Shown here piece after piece: positions 37,801 through 52,800 of a stretch of 64,000 nucleotides of DNA. Within the stretch, counting starts at the first letter, position 1, and each line of letters begins with the position of its first letter. Both the position numbers and the translations under genes were made by a program. The stretch is from assembly GCF_037975245.1 (NCBI RefSeq), contig NC_092583.1, positions 14,797,264 to 14,861,263 of the forward strand, given 5' to 3'. The DNA is from Apostichopus japonicus. Its lineage: Eukaryota > Echinodermata > Holothuroidea > Aspidochirotida > Stichopodidae. The notes under the pieces were generated by a model. That model was not told where the DNA came from, did not search any database, and saw only the letters and a list, made by a program, of their open reading frames with translations.

Positions 37801-40800
37801 AGGTTGGTGTTTGGAATTCCTGTTTCTGGAGAGTGAGACATGTCGTGACTTTGTCTTGTTTGATGTAGTTTTCTTTGGAACATTGTTTTGTCTGTTTCGT
37901 GTCCCTGGTGAAGTTTGTGTTGTGTTTGTGTCAGTTGTTCTGATTATAATCATTGAAAGGAGAGGTGGGGCAGAGGGTACGAGGAAAACTGAAGGGGAAA
38001 TGAGTGGAAGTGAAGATAGTTTACTGTCAGGGATTTTGAACTGTTTGTTTGGCTTGCGTCTTGGCAACAGAAGGGATTTCTTTGGTTGAGTACATGGTAC
38101 AGCACAGCATAGTCCAAGGTTGTCTGTTGTTACATTAAACTTGACATTGATAATAACCTTTGATACATTAATAGTGCACAGGAACAGTACTCATTACACA
38201 TACTGAATCATACCAAGTGTGTATAATGCTTGCATTGAATTGAATTGAATTTGAATTTATTGTCCACAATTGGAAATTTGGCTTACACAGGTCGTAAACA
38301 GAAAAGAAAAGCAATAGTATAAGTATAAATAGACTGCGATACACATACAGTAATACAAACATATATACAGCAAGTTTTACAAATAAGAATCTTATCTTCT
38401 CACTTGTGAATTAAATATATGGATAGAATTAGGCACAAATGAGTATCTGTAGCGGGCCCTAAGTGTACGTGGTGGGCAGAAACGCAGTCCATTGCGTAGG
38501 TTGTAAATGCAGTGCTTAAACAAGGGGTGTGTTGGGTCTTGCATGATTTGTTTCACTTTATGCATGTCAGTAGTGTTGAGTTTTAGGGTATATACACAAC
38601 ATAGTATCTCACTGTGCAGTGCGTAGTGGTGTTTTTGTGATATAGCCATTCTTAAGATACGTATGAGTCAGTGATCGTCTACCATTCAAAATATCACACC
38701 ACATGTATGCATCTCAGCATGACAGCTTAAGTTTAGGTCTTTGGTTTTCTACATTGTAACTCACAGTACACTGTCTTCTCTAACATAGCCATAGTAAAAG
38801 ATAAGTCACTGATATGCCTTTCCATAAGATACAAAAGTACTCGCAGGTCATGAATGACTAATGATTCCTATCTTGATTTCAACTCAAACAGCATATCTCA
38901 ATTCTTTGTTCTGCCACTCTGTGTTACAGTACAGTGTTAACATACAGTAGTAGTGTAGTAAGAACATGATCTATGTGCGCCAGTGGACATGTAGTTCCTG
39001 TACGGCCATGCTGTTTCCATTCAGGTTGAAGCACAAATTGAAATCACAATCTTGTCAATCACATCAACACACTTTGAAGACGGTTATCTAATAATTTTAT
39101 CCGAAACACATTCTATCATAGGTTTAACAAGGTTCAATGTAACATCTAGTTTTTCTTTATAATTGCACACATTTTGCCAAATCTTGTGGCCCTTCTTTCT
39201 TTTCATTAGTCTCTTTGATGAGCCTCGTCTAGTTCATCCAACTCAATATTTCTTATCTAGCTCCTGAGCCTCCACCTTCTAAGCCTAACTTCATCTCAAG
39301 GTTGGTACCAGACATCAAGATACCTCATAAGGAACCACTGGTCCTCAAGGCCCTCGTGGAAGGTTATCCCGTCCCAAATATCAATTGGTTCAAGGATGGA
39401 ACTCTGCTAAAGAATAACCGAAGATACGAGCAGAGCTTCGCGAATGGTCAAGTGACCCTAAAGGTTCCTGAATGTGTTCAGGACGACGGCGCTGTATTTT
39501 CTTGCCTTGCAACAAATTTGGCTGGCCAGGATTCAACGAGCTGTAATGTAACAGTTGGAGGTGTGTTTAAAATGTTTGCTGTGGATAGGGTCCTTTTTGG
39601 TGCCACATTTGTTGGGAAAGTTTGATAATGGGAAGTCCCCATTAATTATACCTACATACTCATTTAGGTTAACTTACTAGTTGTATCCAGCAGCAGTGAA
39701 AGGGTGGTTATTCGTCATCCATTATAATTAAGAAACATATTGAGTATAGTTGTGAAATATTTAGCAAGCTGGTGGTCCTTTTTGCTAAGGCCTCATTGGT
39801 TTTGTCATATGGGAAAGTTGTATTCCATTGTCAACACTTCTGTTTACATGATAAAATAGTGTATGAAACTGGAGTATTTGAAAGGGGAAGGGGGGGGGGA
39901 GGGGATGAACACACTTTACAATACATGTGCCATCTGGTGTTATGTCAGAAAATAGTCAAAATTACAAAACCAAAGGTAATTTATATGCTAGTGCTACTGT
40001 TTTGATTCTGTAATAATTTAAAAAAAAAGTCTGGATGATTTATTTCCATTTTCTTGGGATTTGGTGACTTACTTATTAGGTTCTCCTTAAAGTGCTTATG
40101 TACTTTATACAGTCCTTCCTTTAATCATGAATATAAATTCATTGATACTAGAGATGAAAACATTTTATTTTTATTTTTCCTGATCCTTACATTTTCACTT
40201 CTCTTCTGTTCTTCTTTCATCGCTTTTCTTACTCTCTGTAATCATTCCTCTCAAAAAGCACCCGAGCCTCCTCCTTCCAAGCCTCATTTTGCCTCGAGGC
40301 TGGAACCAGAGCTCGACCTAACCCATGGGGTACCTCTGGTCCTCAAATGCAAAGCTGGTGGGTACCCACATCCAAAGATGACTTGGTATAAAGATGGTGT
40401 TCCCCTAAAGAATGAGGAGCCATACCAGATCACCACCAAGGATGGTACCTCTACCTTGATGGTACCCCAAGCACAGGAGGATGATGGAGGCGTGTATTCA
40501 TGCGTCGCTGCCAATCCATCCGGGCAGGACACCACCAGCTGCAATGTTTCTGTTGCAGGTTGGTTTAATCAAATTAGTATTCCTGATTTCCTTTGATTCT
40601 ATGGAAAGGTACAACTCTTTAATGGGAGACTAGAAGGATGGTCCCTGAAATACATGGTTTTGGATAATTAACACATTTCACTCATATTTGACAGCATTTT
40701 GAGAAGATGACATCGTTATGAAAGTCTATTCCTTGCCCGTTTCAGTGTTGACAAAGACGTAAAGATTTTTTCAATTTTTTTTGGGATATCTTCAAAGGTT

Positions 40801-43800
40801 CTTCAATTTGATATTCCTCTCTTCCTATCTTCTGCTCTGATTATTGTTTCATTCTTTACATCTCATGATCTTAAAATCATTGCATGTGACATGAAAAGTT
40901 GACATTCTTTCATGTTTTAAATCTGCAAGTTTTCTTCTTTCTCTCGTCCCTTTTCTTCCTTCATCAACCCTTTCTCCAGCACCAGAGCCACCCCCCTCCA
41001 AACCTTTTTTCATTACACCATTTGAACCAGACCTACACCTCTCTAACGGAGAAGCTTTGATTCTTAAATGTAAAGTAACCGGATATCCTCATCCTAAATG
41101 TGCCTGGTATAAAGACGGCACTCCGCTGAAAAATGGACAGCCTTGCGAGATAGGCGGTAGGAACGGTAGCATGTATCTGAAGGTGCCCGAAGCGTATGAG
41201 GATGATGGCGGTGTTTATTCATGTCTGGCTAGCAACCCATCGGGACAAGATTCTACCAGCTGCAATGTCTCTGTATCAGGTGTGTGATTGATTTAAACCT
41301 CTTGACTTGCTCTTTTGGTCCATATCCCTCGGTCCGTCTCTTTTGGTACAACTCTTTCGGTATGTCTGGAGTTAAACCATTTTTATGGAATGCATAGATC
41401 GATGATCATCGCAACTGTTCGTTATGTTAGCATGTCGCTGGTTTTACCTGGCTTAACCTGGCATGATCGTTGTCCCGTTTATTCGTCAGAATGCTGTTAA
41501 CTTGATTTTGTTAACGTCATCTCATTTGCCATGGAGGTCTTGCGTTATGATGTGTTTTGAAGTGAAACTGATATTTGTGTCTTCTTTTACATACTTTTTG
41601 AACTTGTGCGATTATTTCAAGGTTCGCCAAGTTTTCAAGGGTGGTATTTGCCAACTAGGTCGTGACTGTCGCTTACCCAAGCAAAATGGAACTTACTGCT
41701 TTAGTTAAGCTTCATGCACGTTCAATTACCAATTGAACCTATCATGATACGTCAGAATTTCAAAAAAAATGAAACAAACAAAATCTTTCAAAATTGATAC
41801 TCTTTAAATAATCCACTTTGATTCTCCTCTTGCTTCTTTTGGCCGTTTCCATCATTTTCTTTGATGGAAACTAGGTTTGCTTTTTTGCCCTTTCCAGTCA
41901 GAAAGACCTACTGAATCTGTTCATTTCATTTCATTCTATTATTTTCTATTTCATTCATTTCTTTTCTGGCTGTCACAAGGGATGAACTTTCTTTTTAAGT
42001 TCAAATCTTGTTTCTGAAAACTTGAATTTCAGTTGCAACATTGCCTGTAAAACTGATGGTCTTCTCATTAATCTAAATTAACATATTTGCCATTTTTGAA
42101 AATATGTTAAAAAGTACCCATAAATATGACAGTAGTCTGACTACCTGTATAGAATTTGAAAAGGAGCGTTTTGATTGATAAGAGTCATCTGGTTTCTAAG
42201 GATTCAAAGTGGTGTGTATTATGGGGTTATGGTTCAGGTTAACTCATTATAAAAATGATTTAATACAATTATTTAAATGAGTTGATTAATATCATAGTTT
42301 CTATTGGTGGATGATCACATTAACCTATTCCATTTCAGCTATATTGAATATGCGTATTTGTTTGGTTTGACACCTAATAAATATGCATGTAATTTTCTAC
42401 ATCATTACTACGTCTATATAGAAATATCTAAACTGCATGTTGTTTAATACTTTTAACTTGGTTCATGCTTGGTTTGCTTTTATTTCTGTAGTTCCATCAT
42501 ATTTTATTTAATTTCACTAAATTTGCTTTAATTTCATCATGATATCATTTTATAATAAATTCTTTTATCATGGCTGTTTTATAACTCTCATTTTCATATT
42601 ATAATATTAACAGGTTTGAGGGAATTATTAATTCTGTGCTTGTTGGCATTAAAACTCACCTTTGTACTCATGAATTGCTTACAGCTTGTGTGTAGAAAAA
42701 AAAAAACGTTTGCTTGCTACCCATTTGCTACATACTAAAATACTTGATCCAAAAATCATAAAACATATTTGCCTCAACTGCCAAATATTCTAGCTTTAGC
42801 TGAAGAATAAAACTGTGCAAATAATTCTTCATCAGATGGCAAAAGAAAAAATGCCTCTTTAAACATTTCCAAGAGTCCATTCTTCTCAAGCTTATGAGAG
42901 AGTCCTATAATTTAGGCATGTTGCAAGACTCCATCATCTACACCCACAGACTTTTACCAGACTGTTACACTGTCCTTTAGCTCTTACAAGACACCATTAT
43001 ATGCACTTAGGTTGTTACAATATTTAGGAACTCTTACTGAAGCTGTCTAAAATGTATTACTGTTACAACTGTCACTTCCTCTTGTTCAAGGTTTCACAAC
43101 ATCACAACAGTATTTCAAGAGATGAGTACTCTCTCCCAATCTGTCAGAAGAGTCCTATACTTTTACACAGCATTTTCAAGAGCCTTTTACTGTTACAAGA
43201 GTAATTGTCAAACATCATGGGATTACAGAGCTCTTTTTCTTAAGACTTCAAGAGTTCATTACTATAACCCAGTATACTCAAGCTTTTTCATGACACTCTT
43301 ACATCAGTAATTATCAAGCATTTACAGGATCACAACTCTTGATATTTCAAGACAAGAGTCCATTACTCTTCCACGATCTCTTACAAGAGTCAAGAACTTT
43401 TTAACAAACTGATTCAAGAGTCCATTACGTACAATATAGCTGTTGCAATAGTAAATTACTCTTGCTCATATCTGTTAATTAGTAAGCTACTTGCACTACT
43501 TGCTGTTTCAAGAATTCATAAGCCCTGCTTAGATTGTGTTATAGAGCCATCTCTGGTATTACGTGGGCTAGCTGGTAAATTTGTAGACTACTCTTGCTCA
43601 ATCGAAATTACAAGTTTAATAGTACATAACTTTTGCTTAAATTCTTGTGAAAGTAGACTGCTCAGATTAAAGCTATTACATTACTCTTGCTGTGACTGTT
43701 AAGATAGTGCATTAGTGTTGCTCTGTGTGCAATGGAGGTTCATTTCTCTTTGGTCAATTCTTTCTTGTTTCCTGTGATAAGTACTCATCAATGTGAGTCG

Positions 43801-46800
43801 TAGGAACATGCATCCTCTTTCCCTAGTACATAGATATATCAAAGCTGATTTCAAGCTCTTCAGAAAGTTTATTTAGAATTTGAGTTTAAGTCTCAAATCT
43901 TGAGCTGTAGGTAAAACTTGCAAGGCAATAGTGACGAGATGAAGCTATAAAATATAAAATAAAATAAGTATAAATATTCTTGCTTTGTTCTTTCCCGAAT
44001 TATAGAATATTATTTTAACGACTCTTACAGACATTATGACACATTCTACAGATCGACCCCTTTCACTTTGCAGGATAATTATATCACATTCAGTTATTGA
44101 ATGATACAACATTATCGAAATGATTCACAAGGACGATATTCTACATAAATCCTAGTGATATAAAAACGATACCATTGCACTTTCAAGTTCATATACATGG
44201 CTTGATAGCATTCATGATAGTAGGTGTAGTTTTTTTGTTATCTTCAGCCAACATGCATGCTTCCCTCATCTTATTAAATACCACTTATAGCTGTCAGGCT
44301 GCATGCTCTCATATTACAATATATCTTCCTTCCTACCATTCTTTCCTGATTTAGCTCCTGAGCCACCTCACATTAAACCGTACTTCTCATCTACTCTTGA
44401 ACCCGACCTAAATCTCCCGCTCGGCGAACCCCTCATCCTGGCATGTACGGTGCACGGTTATCCGAAGCCGTCCGTCACTTGGTTCAAAGATGGCGTAGGT
44501 TTGGAGAATGAAGCTCCTTATGAGATAACCTTCATGCATGGCGAAGTGACTCTGCAGGTCCCCGAGACCATTGATGAGGACGTTGGCGTTTACTCATGCG
44601 TAGCCACAAACTCCTCCGGGGAAGTCTCGTCCACTTGTTTCGTTAGCCCGGCAGGTGTGTCTTCTAAGAGATTGGATTTGGATTAAACAAATGCAAACAC
44701 ATGGACGAAACTATCCCAGGAATATTTCATACATTTTTATAGCGGAATATTGATAGGCTTGTATGAACATTTAGATATATTAAAAACCAATATCTGCATA
44801 AACTGATATACTACATTATTAATGGTGTCTAGAGATTATCTTTTATCGTCATCTTTATCATCATCGGTAATGTTGATGAATAAAGGTCATGACATTCACC
44901 AATTTGATATTATCTGAAAGGGAGACTAAAAACAGGTTATATCCTTTTGTGAATTTTTCACAAAATGTGGAAAATAGCCCAAATAATGAGGAATATTATC
45001 ATATGAGATCTGGCTGTGTCTGTCTGATAGATTTAATATTTCTGTTTTTCACATAATTCTACTTTTAATTATAGAGGAGTAGCTTATCCCCTGGTTTTCT
45101 TTTAATGCATGCTGACAGTTTTCAAATCCTATCCAGGGGTAATGATTTGGGATGGAATTTTAGCATTTGGGGGAAGGGGTTGGTATAGGGGGGTTTTTGA
45201 GAAGTGGCATAGTCCAATTTGACTTAATTCCAACTTAATTATGTCACTGAAAGGGTAAAGAGCAATATGAGACAAAAGCCTGTTGGCACCATACGTCACT
45301 CTCATGGATGTTGGTGACCATATTCCTTTCCAATCTTTGCACAATTTTGAAACAATTTTAAATTTTTTTTAAGGCAATCTTAAAACAATTTTAAAACAGT
45401 TTTAAAACAATCTCTACCCTTCATCTAACATCTTGAAAACACCACTGGTGGGAGAATTATTGACATGTGTCCTATTCTTATGGTAAGGGATACATTGTAT
45501 ATTTGTAACAGGAATCATAACTGGGTTGTTCACATATATTTCTTCATCATCGGTAAAACCAAATCAATACCCAAGGGTTGATTTCTGATCAGATGCAATT
45601 ACTTCAAGAATTACCTCCTCAATAGAATATTCATGATTTATTAACAACAAAATAATGAGGATATTAATTCAAACATTTAATTGGCTATATTTTCATGGAG
45701 AACTAATGTTACCTATGTCCTAAAGGTTGTAATTTTACATTGGCTTGAACTAATTCACTGCTATTAGTTGTATGCCTGCAGCACACCTGCATTTACTCTC
45801 GCTTATATGTTTATATGTATTATGTATCCTAATTGCTAACCCTGCATGTAACCTTCATATATCTATATATATTTGACTCACCATGTTACTTGAAGCCATT
45901 AATAATTATTCATCATGTACTTAATATTTCATTTGCTTGATTGGATATGTTAACATGCATCATTCATTTATATGGTATTTTAGACTTATAAAAGCATTGT
46001 TTTGATTTGTTTGTGGTTAATTTGTTGTATAATTCAACACTAAAATACATTAACATATATGCAATGGGTTTTTCACTTAACTCTATTCATAAATCTCAGG
46101 GGTAACCAACATGTGACCCCATGTAGGATCTGTGAGAAAGCCTACTGTTATCCATGCTACCCCTTCTTAGAAAGGATAAAAATTGTTTGCAATCTAGTTG
46201 CATTTATAAGAAAAAGATAATCACATTAAGTAAAATTGTTTCCAGTATGCAAATCATCACCTTTGTCTGATCGTAGAACAATCTTACGTTCCAACATTTA
46301 CCCACTGAGTACACTTAAATAGTAGTCATGGCGACAAGCTTGTAATGCCAGGTGTGTCAGTATATTATACCACCAACAACAACACCAAGTATGGTCCTTG
46401 GGCTCCAAAATGTTGGTCACCAATATCCTAAATATTTAGATCCAAACAGTGAAAACATCTAATTCTGGACTTTATGATAATTGTTTTGCACTAATCTTTT
46501 TTTTTAGTTATTGTATTTGAAACCTATTTTTAATTGTGGTTTAATTTATGAAGTTCCATTTGCCTTGAATAAAGTCTATGCAAACCATGTGTTCTTAAAG
46601 TGCTAGTCAGGTGTCTGGAGTTACATAGCATGAAATGCCAGCATATGCATTCATCTGCCAAACTTGATCAAATATCTGGTTACATTTTAGAAGTTCTTAA
46701 TGACTTTCATAGGTGCTAGAAATGGGGAGCGGTCAACGTAAATGTCAAATCTTTTCCAGAACTGTTTGAAACTGTAGATCAGAGTGTAGAAAGAAGCCAA

Positions 46801-49800
46801 TGCATCCAGAATCAATATATCAAAACTGGGGTGTTTCTGTATTTTGGGAATTTTTTTTTATTTGGGTATATACAGTACTCATAAGTGTATTCTTTATTTT
46901 GTTGACAAATTCCCAGTGGGGACTTTTTGGGTCAATTGAAACTTGTTTGTGTGTTTGTGATGTTACAGTGAAGGTGCTTTGATTATTGGAAAAAAAACAT
47001 TGTAAAAATAAAATATATAGAAGCTGTTTTTCTGTTAATTTGGTGTTTATCATATGTAGGGGGCTTTCAATGTTTCAGATAAATAGCAATTGTTTTCCCA
47101 GGTACTTTGGTGGCATTTCAGTCTAGTGGCTTTCATTGAATGTATGTAAATCTGTAAAATGGATATAAATCTTTAAAATTTCTTTCAAAGTTTTACTTTG
47201 GGTAGTTTGCTGCATTTATTTTACAGCTGATTAAATTTTGCTCAACTCAAGGTTTATTTTGGGATTTCTTAATTTCTTTCATTCTGAGATCGACTTTAGA
47301 TCATGTTAAATGTTTAGTTAATTGCCTACAACTGTTTAAAGTATATTTTATTACTTTTAGTACATTTATAGTCTTGTCACCAATTAGATTTTGCAGACCA
47401 GATTTCTAGTACTGAGACCACCCTAGCGTGTGTCCTAAGTTCAAATGTTTCTATTTCAGTGAAACATAAACATAATGATTCATAAATGGCGTTATCACTC
47501 TGCTAGTCATAATTATAGCAATAAAAAAAACGCAACCAAAGAAGACGGTAACTTTGATTTTTTCGTTGTCTGTGTGTTTATTTTTTTGTTTTTATTGCTT
47601 GTTTGCCTCACCATATCTTAAAGCATCACAACTTTCTCTGACCCTGCGTATTTAATGTGGTTGATGTTTTTGTCAGAAGCTTCTCATTCAACTATGAAAT
47701 TTTACCACAGTTTGAATAAGAGGTGATATTTGGTACAAAATACAATTGGTAACACATGGGTAGAAGACAGAGTGTGTTGGGGGGGGGGGGTAGAGGGTTG
47801 TGGAGAGGAAGGGATTAGGAGAAATGGAGCCTACTTTACTTGAAAATATACAGTAAGTTAATGAAAAAAAAGACTTTTGCATGTAGCTAGCTGGGAACAA
47901 TAGTCCAGTCTTTAAGTCAGTTAACAATGCTTTTGAGTTCCCTTGAAAGCATTGTTGATAGTCTGAATGTGCAGACTACAATATCTCTGTTAAGTCTTAA
48001 AAGCATTCCCCGATTTTCTTGTGGATTTTAATGGCTATTAACATATTAATAGCAATGATTTTGACTTCTCTTGGAAGCATTGCTGATGGTCTCTGAATTT
48101 GCAGACTACAATACCTCTGATAGTCTTAAAGCATTGCACATTTTTCTTGTGGATTTTAATGGCTATTAACAAATTAATAGCAATGCTTTTTATTTCTCTT
48201 GAAAGCATTGTTAACGATCTGTGAATTTGCAGACTACAATGCTTTTTTCCGTCTTCAGAGCTTAATATTTGATGTTCGATGTTCAATGTGCAGTGATTTT
48301 GTTGTGTTTTCATCTGTACCCTATAGTTGTTAGTATGATTGCGAAGGTTTTTCTCTTTAGTATTTTAACTTACTATCCTGTAGGCTTCCTTCTTCATCTG
48401 TCTTATCACTTTAACCATAACTCTATTTCTTCCAGCACCCGAGCCGCCCCCCTCTAGGCCTCATTTCACAACCCGTCTCGAGCCTGATCTTAGCATCCCT
48501 AGTGATGAGACACTTACATTGAAATGTAAAGTTGGTGGTTATCCACCACCAAAAACCACATGGTACAAAGATGGTACCCCTCTAAGAAATGAACCCCCTT
48601 ACGAGATAAGCACTCGTAATGGAGAGGCGGTGTTAAAGCTACCACAGGCAGAGGAGGATGATGGTGGTGTTTATTCATGTTTGGCTACCAATCCATCAGG
48701 ACAGGACTCTACCAGTTCCAACGTCACTGTTGCAGGTTGGTTCTTCTAACATGGTTAACATGCATGATCAGGGAAACATCCGTTAGGGCCAGTTATTGGG
48801 CAGGGGAGGAGATGAGGTAGTGTGGGGTGGAGAATGAAAATTTTCTCTTCAGAAAATGTAGACTTCTAACTGTCTTTTCAATGGGAATCTTTGTTTCTTC
48901 GAACAAGAATCAAGTTTTTGTTATGGTGTCATTTCCTACAGATTTCAGTTATATACAGTAGTTGATCTATCTAAATATTCATATCCAGTTATCTTAAAAT
49001 TTCAATTTATCTCAGTTAATTAATTTTTTATTTGCAATTATAATATCTGATTTGTGAAATAAGTATTATCATCAAGGAATAAATTTCTAGGGGCCCCCGG
49101 TAGAAAAGTCGCACAGAAGTGAGAAAACGCCAAATTTATCAGTTTATTTATTAGAAAGACACTTTTTGAGTGATTTGTTTGTTTCAGCTTCATCTTCAGA
49201 CCAATTTCTTTCTGTACTATTTTAATACTGGCAGTTATCTATATGTACTAAAATCTATGACTTTGTCATTCTAATATGGAATTTTCTCTCAAGTACCTTA
49301 ATAGTCCCAAAATACTGTGATGTTGCTGATGGGTGTTGTGCACAATCTTAGCTACACCCTGCCCATGTCCTAAAACTCATATCCTATTCTCCTTCTTTTG
49401 ATTGCCTTTTCTAACAGCTTAGCTCTTTTCTCACTTCTTATGATCAAGCAGTTTCATTATATTTTTAGCCTTTTCAAAATTATGGAAACAATTTCATTTG
49501 AGCTGCAATAGTTTCTAATATTTTGAAAAAATTTACATAAATTTGTTTGATTTGTAAGAATCAGCAAAACGGTATTTTTTCCTGTTCCCTTATCAAACAC
49601 ATGAATGTTGAATTTTTTTGTTGAAGTGTTGAAGTTAACACTGAAGGTTTTGCTTAACATTGAGAGTAGATCAGATCACCATTATCACTAAAGTAGTTTT
49701 CAAATATCCAACGACTAAATGAACATTCTAGTGTTTATATTTAGAGAGCCCCTTATTCTCCAACCCCACCCTACCTGTACCTCATCCCCTCCCCTCCCTC

Positions 49801-52800
49801 ACAAGTATATGATAGAACAGAAATATATTAATTCACAACATAAAGTGTACAGTAACATCAAGTTTTCAAAATAGTCTAAACCACTTTAACCGTAGCCCAG
49901 AACATGTACAGAAATCAGTTGTCCTGATATCTCTGATGTAGGCAAGAAATAAAGCAGCTCTGCCATCATTGTTAACATGTAATAATAATAATAACAATAA
50001 TAACATGTTAATTAGGTTGTTTACACAGCTTACTAGTTCATCGATTAATCACTTGTTTGTTGGGCAACATTGTTTTGTTGTATCTGGTTGTTTGTTATAA
50101 AGTGAAAACAATTGGAAATATGCTAAAAGACTTTATAGTATTTTTGAGTACCAAAGATGCAATGTTTATAGTGAAGTGACTCACCTAAACCTGGGAAGAG
50201 TAATGTTGTATGCCACTCCATATATGCATAATAAGAACAGAAAGAATGAACACAGGATTATCAAAATGAAGGGAGGAAAAGTAATGAAAGGAGTCCATTT
50301 AATCCCAAGTGCAATGCAGTATATGATATTAAACTTTCAGTTACAATTGATTTAACTTTCTAGAGGCCATTGAAATTAGTTGCCTTGATTTTGAAATGTT
50401 TATCAGGAAGGGTGAGAAGACATTATCCATTATTCCGATTTCCATGTAGCTCCCGAACCTCCACCGTCCAAGCCACATTTCATTTCACGTCTCGAGCCAG
50501 AGATGACCATCCCAAATGGTGACCCCTTGCACCTGAAATGCAAAGTCGGTGGATACCCGCTACCAAAGACCACATGGTACATTGACGGTAACCCCTTGAA
50601 AAATATACCCCCGTACGAAATTGCCAGCCGTGGAGGTGAGTCGTCATTGAGGATACCTCAGACCGAAGAAAATGACGGAGGGGTGTACTCATGCCTGGCA
50701 ACCAACCCGTCTGGGCAGGATACAACTAGCAGCAATGTCACAGTTGAAGGTAGGCATATACTACTACTATACACCCAGTGTTTTTATATTGCCATGTATC
50801 GGTCATCATTATTAACAGCACTAACTCATAAGCTCCTCTTTAATAGTTACTCTTATCTCTATAAACATTCCACTTCTTCTACCCCTCTAGTTTTTATCTA
50901 AGAAGGGTTTCTTGATTCCTTTTGCCAAAGAGATTATCCAAACCTCTGTTGGTTAATGATTTGTATCTGATGTCTTCAGTTGAATACAGCAAACACAATT
51001 TTGTTGGACAAGAACATACTGGCTTCTTACATCGTATTAAGTACTCTGCAGTGGTATTTTACACCAATTCTTGTCTTCTAATCTTCATTTCTGTGATCTT
51101 AAATATATCTTCTCCTTGTTTCCGTATAAAGTCAACCTGTCTGTCTGTTAAGCCCAATTTATGTTATCACAACAGATGAGCTAGCTGGCTGTTAAAGTAT
51201 ATAGTGGTTAGTTCACAATTGTGTAAACTTAGCTGAAACGGGCAAATATTTCCTTCAACTTCAGTGAATGTGCGTTTACTCTCCTAAATGAACAAGAACA
51301 GGCGGTGGTGGGTCAGTCTGTCTGTCCTACAGGTCAAAATGTCTGGGTTTTGTTTCTTGATTGCACATTGATATTGTGTAGTCTTTTATGCATTGGTTAG
51401 ACTCTCTTTGCATCATTCAAACTGATTGATGGTTCCATGATCCATGGATGTGTTGTGTCATGTGTGTTTTATTGAAGATAGGTGCATAGATGTTTTTGAC
51501 CTGCTAGATTTACAATTTGTCATTTGAACACTAGTGTAGCCAGGTGTTTGTCAGCCCCTCCCCTCCCCTCTCCTCCCCCTCTCCTCCCCCTCTCCATCCT
51601 CTGCACCTGACAAGGAAAGAAAGATATTCTAACATGAGACTAATTAATTTAGCTATTAACCCAGCCCCCTGAATCACCCATTGGCAAGCCCCATCATTAG
51701 TTCAGTTTTCCTGATTTCTTCTCTCTCCTGTTATATTTTAACAAGTAAATCATAATTCTTTCTCTATTAATAACATTGGTAACTTTTCATCCTCAAACTC
51801 TCTTCCTGTCTTTAATCATACTCCATTCACTCCTTCCTCATTCTAATCCAGCTCCTGAGCCACCCCCATCTAAACCCCACTTTACCTCTAGACTGGAGCC
51901 AGAGCTCAGTCTTCCTGATGGTGAACCATTGGTACTAAAATGTAAAGTAGGAGGATACCCACCTCCAAAGACCACATGGTATAAAGATGGTACTCCCCTC
52001 AAGAATGAGCCACCATTTGAAATTACAAGCAGAGGTGGTGAAGCTAGTCTTAGGATACCAGAAGCAATGGAAGATGATGGTGGGGTGTATTCATGTTTAG
52101 CTACGAACCCATCTGGACAAGACTCAACCAGTAGCAATGTTACAGTTGCAGGTTGGTGTTTTGTTGACATTTATTGGAACAGAGCGCTTTCATGATGTAT
52201 TTCAAAAATTCATACATCGTAACATAGCAAGATAACATATTTAGTAATGCAGTTGTGAGAGATTGTGTATGTAGCTTGCTATAACTTAAACTTAGCGGTT
52301 AACTGTCTTTTCTATATTTTGGCGTAGAAGAAGGGAAATTTTATTACATAGAACAACTTCTATACAGTCTTGGGAGTGTGATTTAACATCAACTGACAAG
52401 TACTTTCATTGCATGCCTTCAGTTTTCTTGCCTTTACATTGTATTGTATAGTGTACTTCTCCTTTCTCTCATATTTAACCCAACACATCAAGATCTTTTC
52501 TAATGATATTTTCATACCTTTCCTCTTGCTCGCCAAATTTAGCTCCTGAGCCACCCCCATCTAAACCCCACTTTACCTCTAGACTGGAGCCAGAGCTCAG
52601 TCTTACTGATGGTGAACCATTGGTACTAAAATGTAAGGTAGGAGGGTACCCACCTCCAAAGACCACATGGTATAAAGATGGTACTCCTCTCAAGAGTGAG
52701 GTACCATATGAAATTACAAGCAGAGGTGGTGAAGCTAGTCTTAGGATACCAGAAGCAATGGAAGATGATGGTGGGGTATATTCATGTTTAGCTACAAACC

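Larger units (their letters stand above)
44655..48435 (+). other. Intron 40 (about 3.8 kb)
   Basis: The largest intron in the gene model. It contains the hAT-like MITE candidate 46097-46426 and a ~129-bp tandem repeat at 47925-48250. No Ig exon or relic was found by eye. Confidence 0.6.

Noticed and set aside
44655-48435. Hidden or decayed Ig exons in the longest intron
   Set aside because: No TGGTATAAAGATGG-like or GGTGTTTATTC-like remnant was found on reading.
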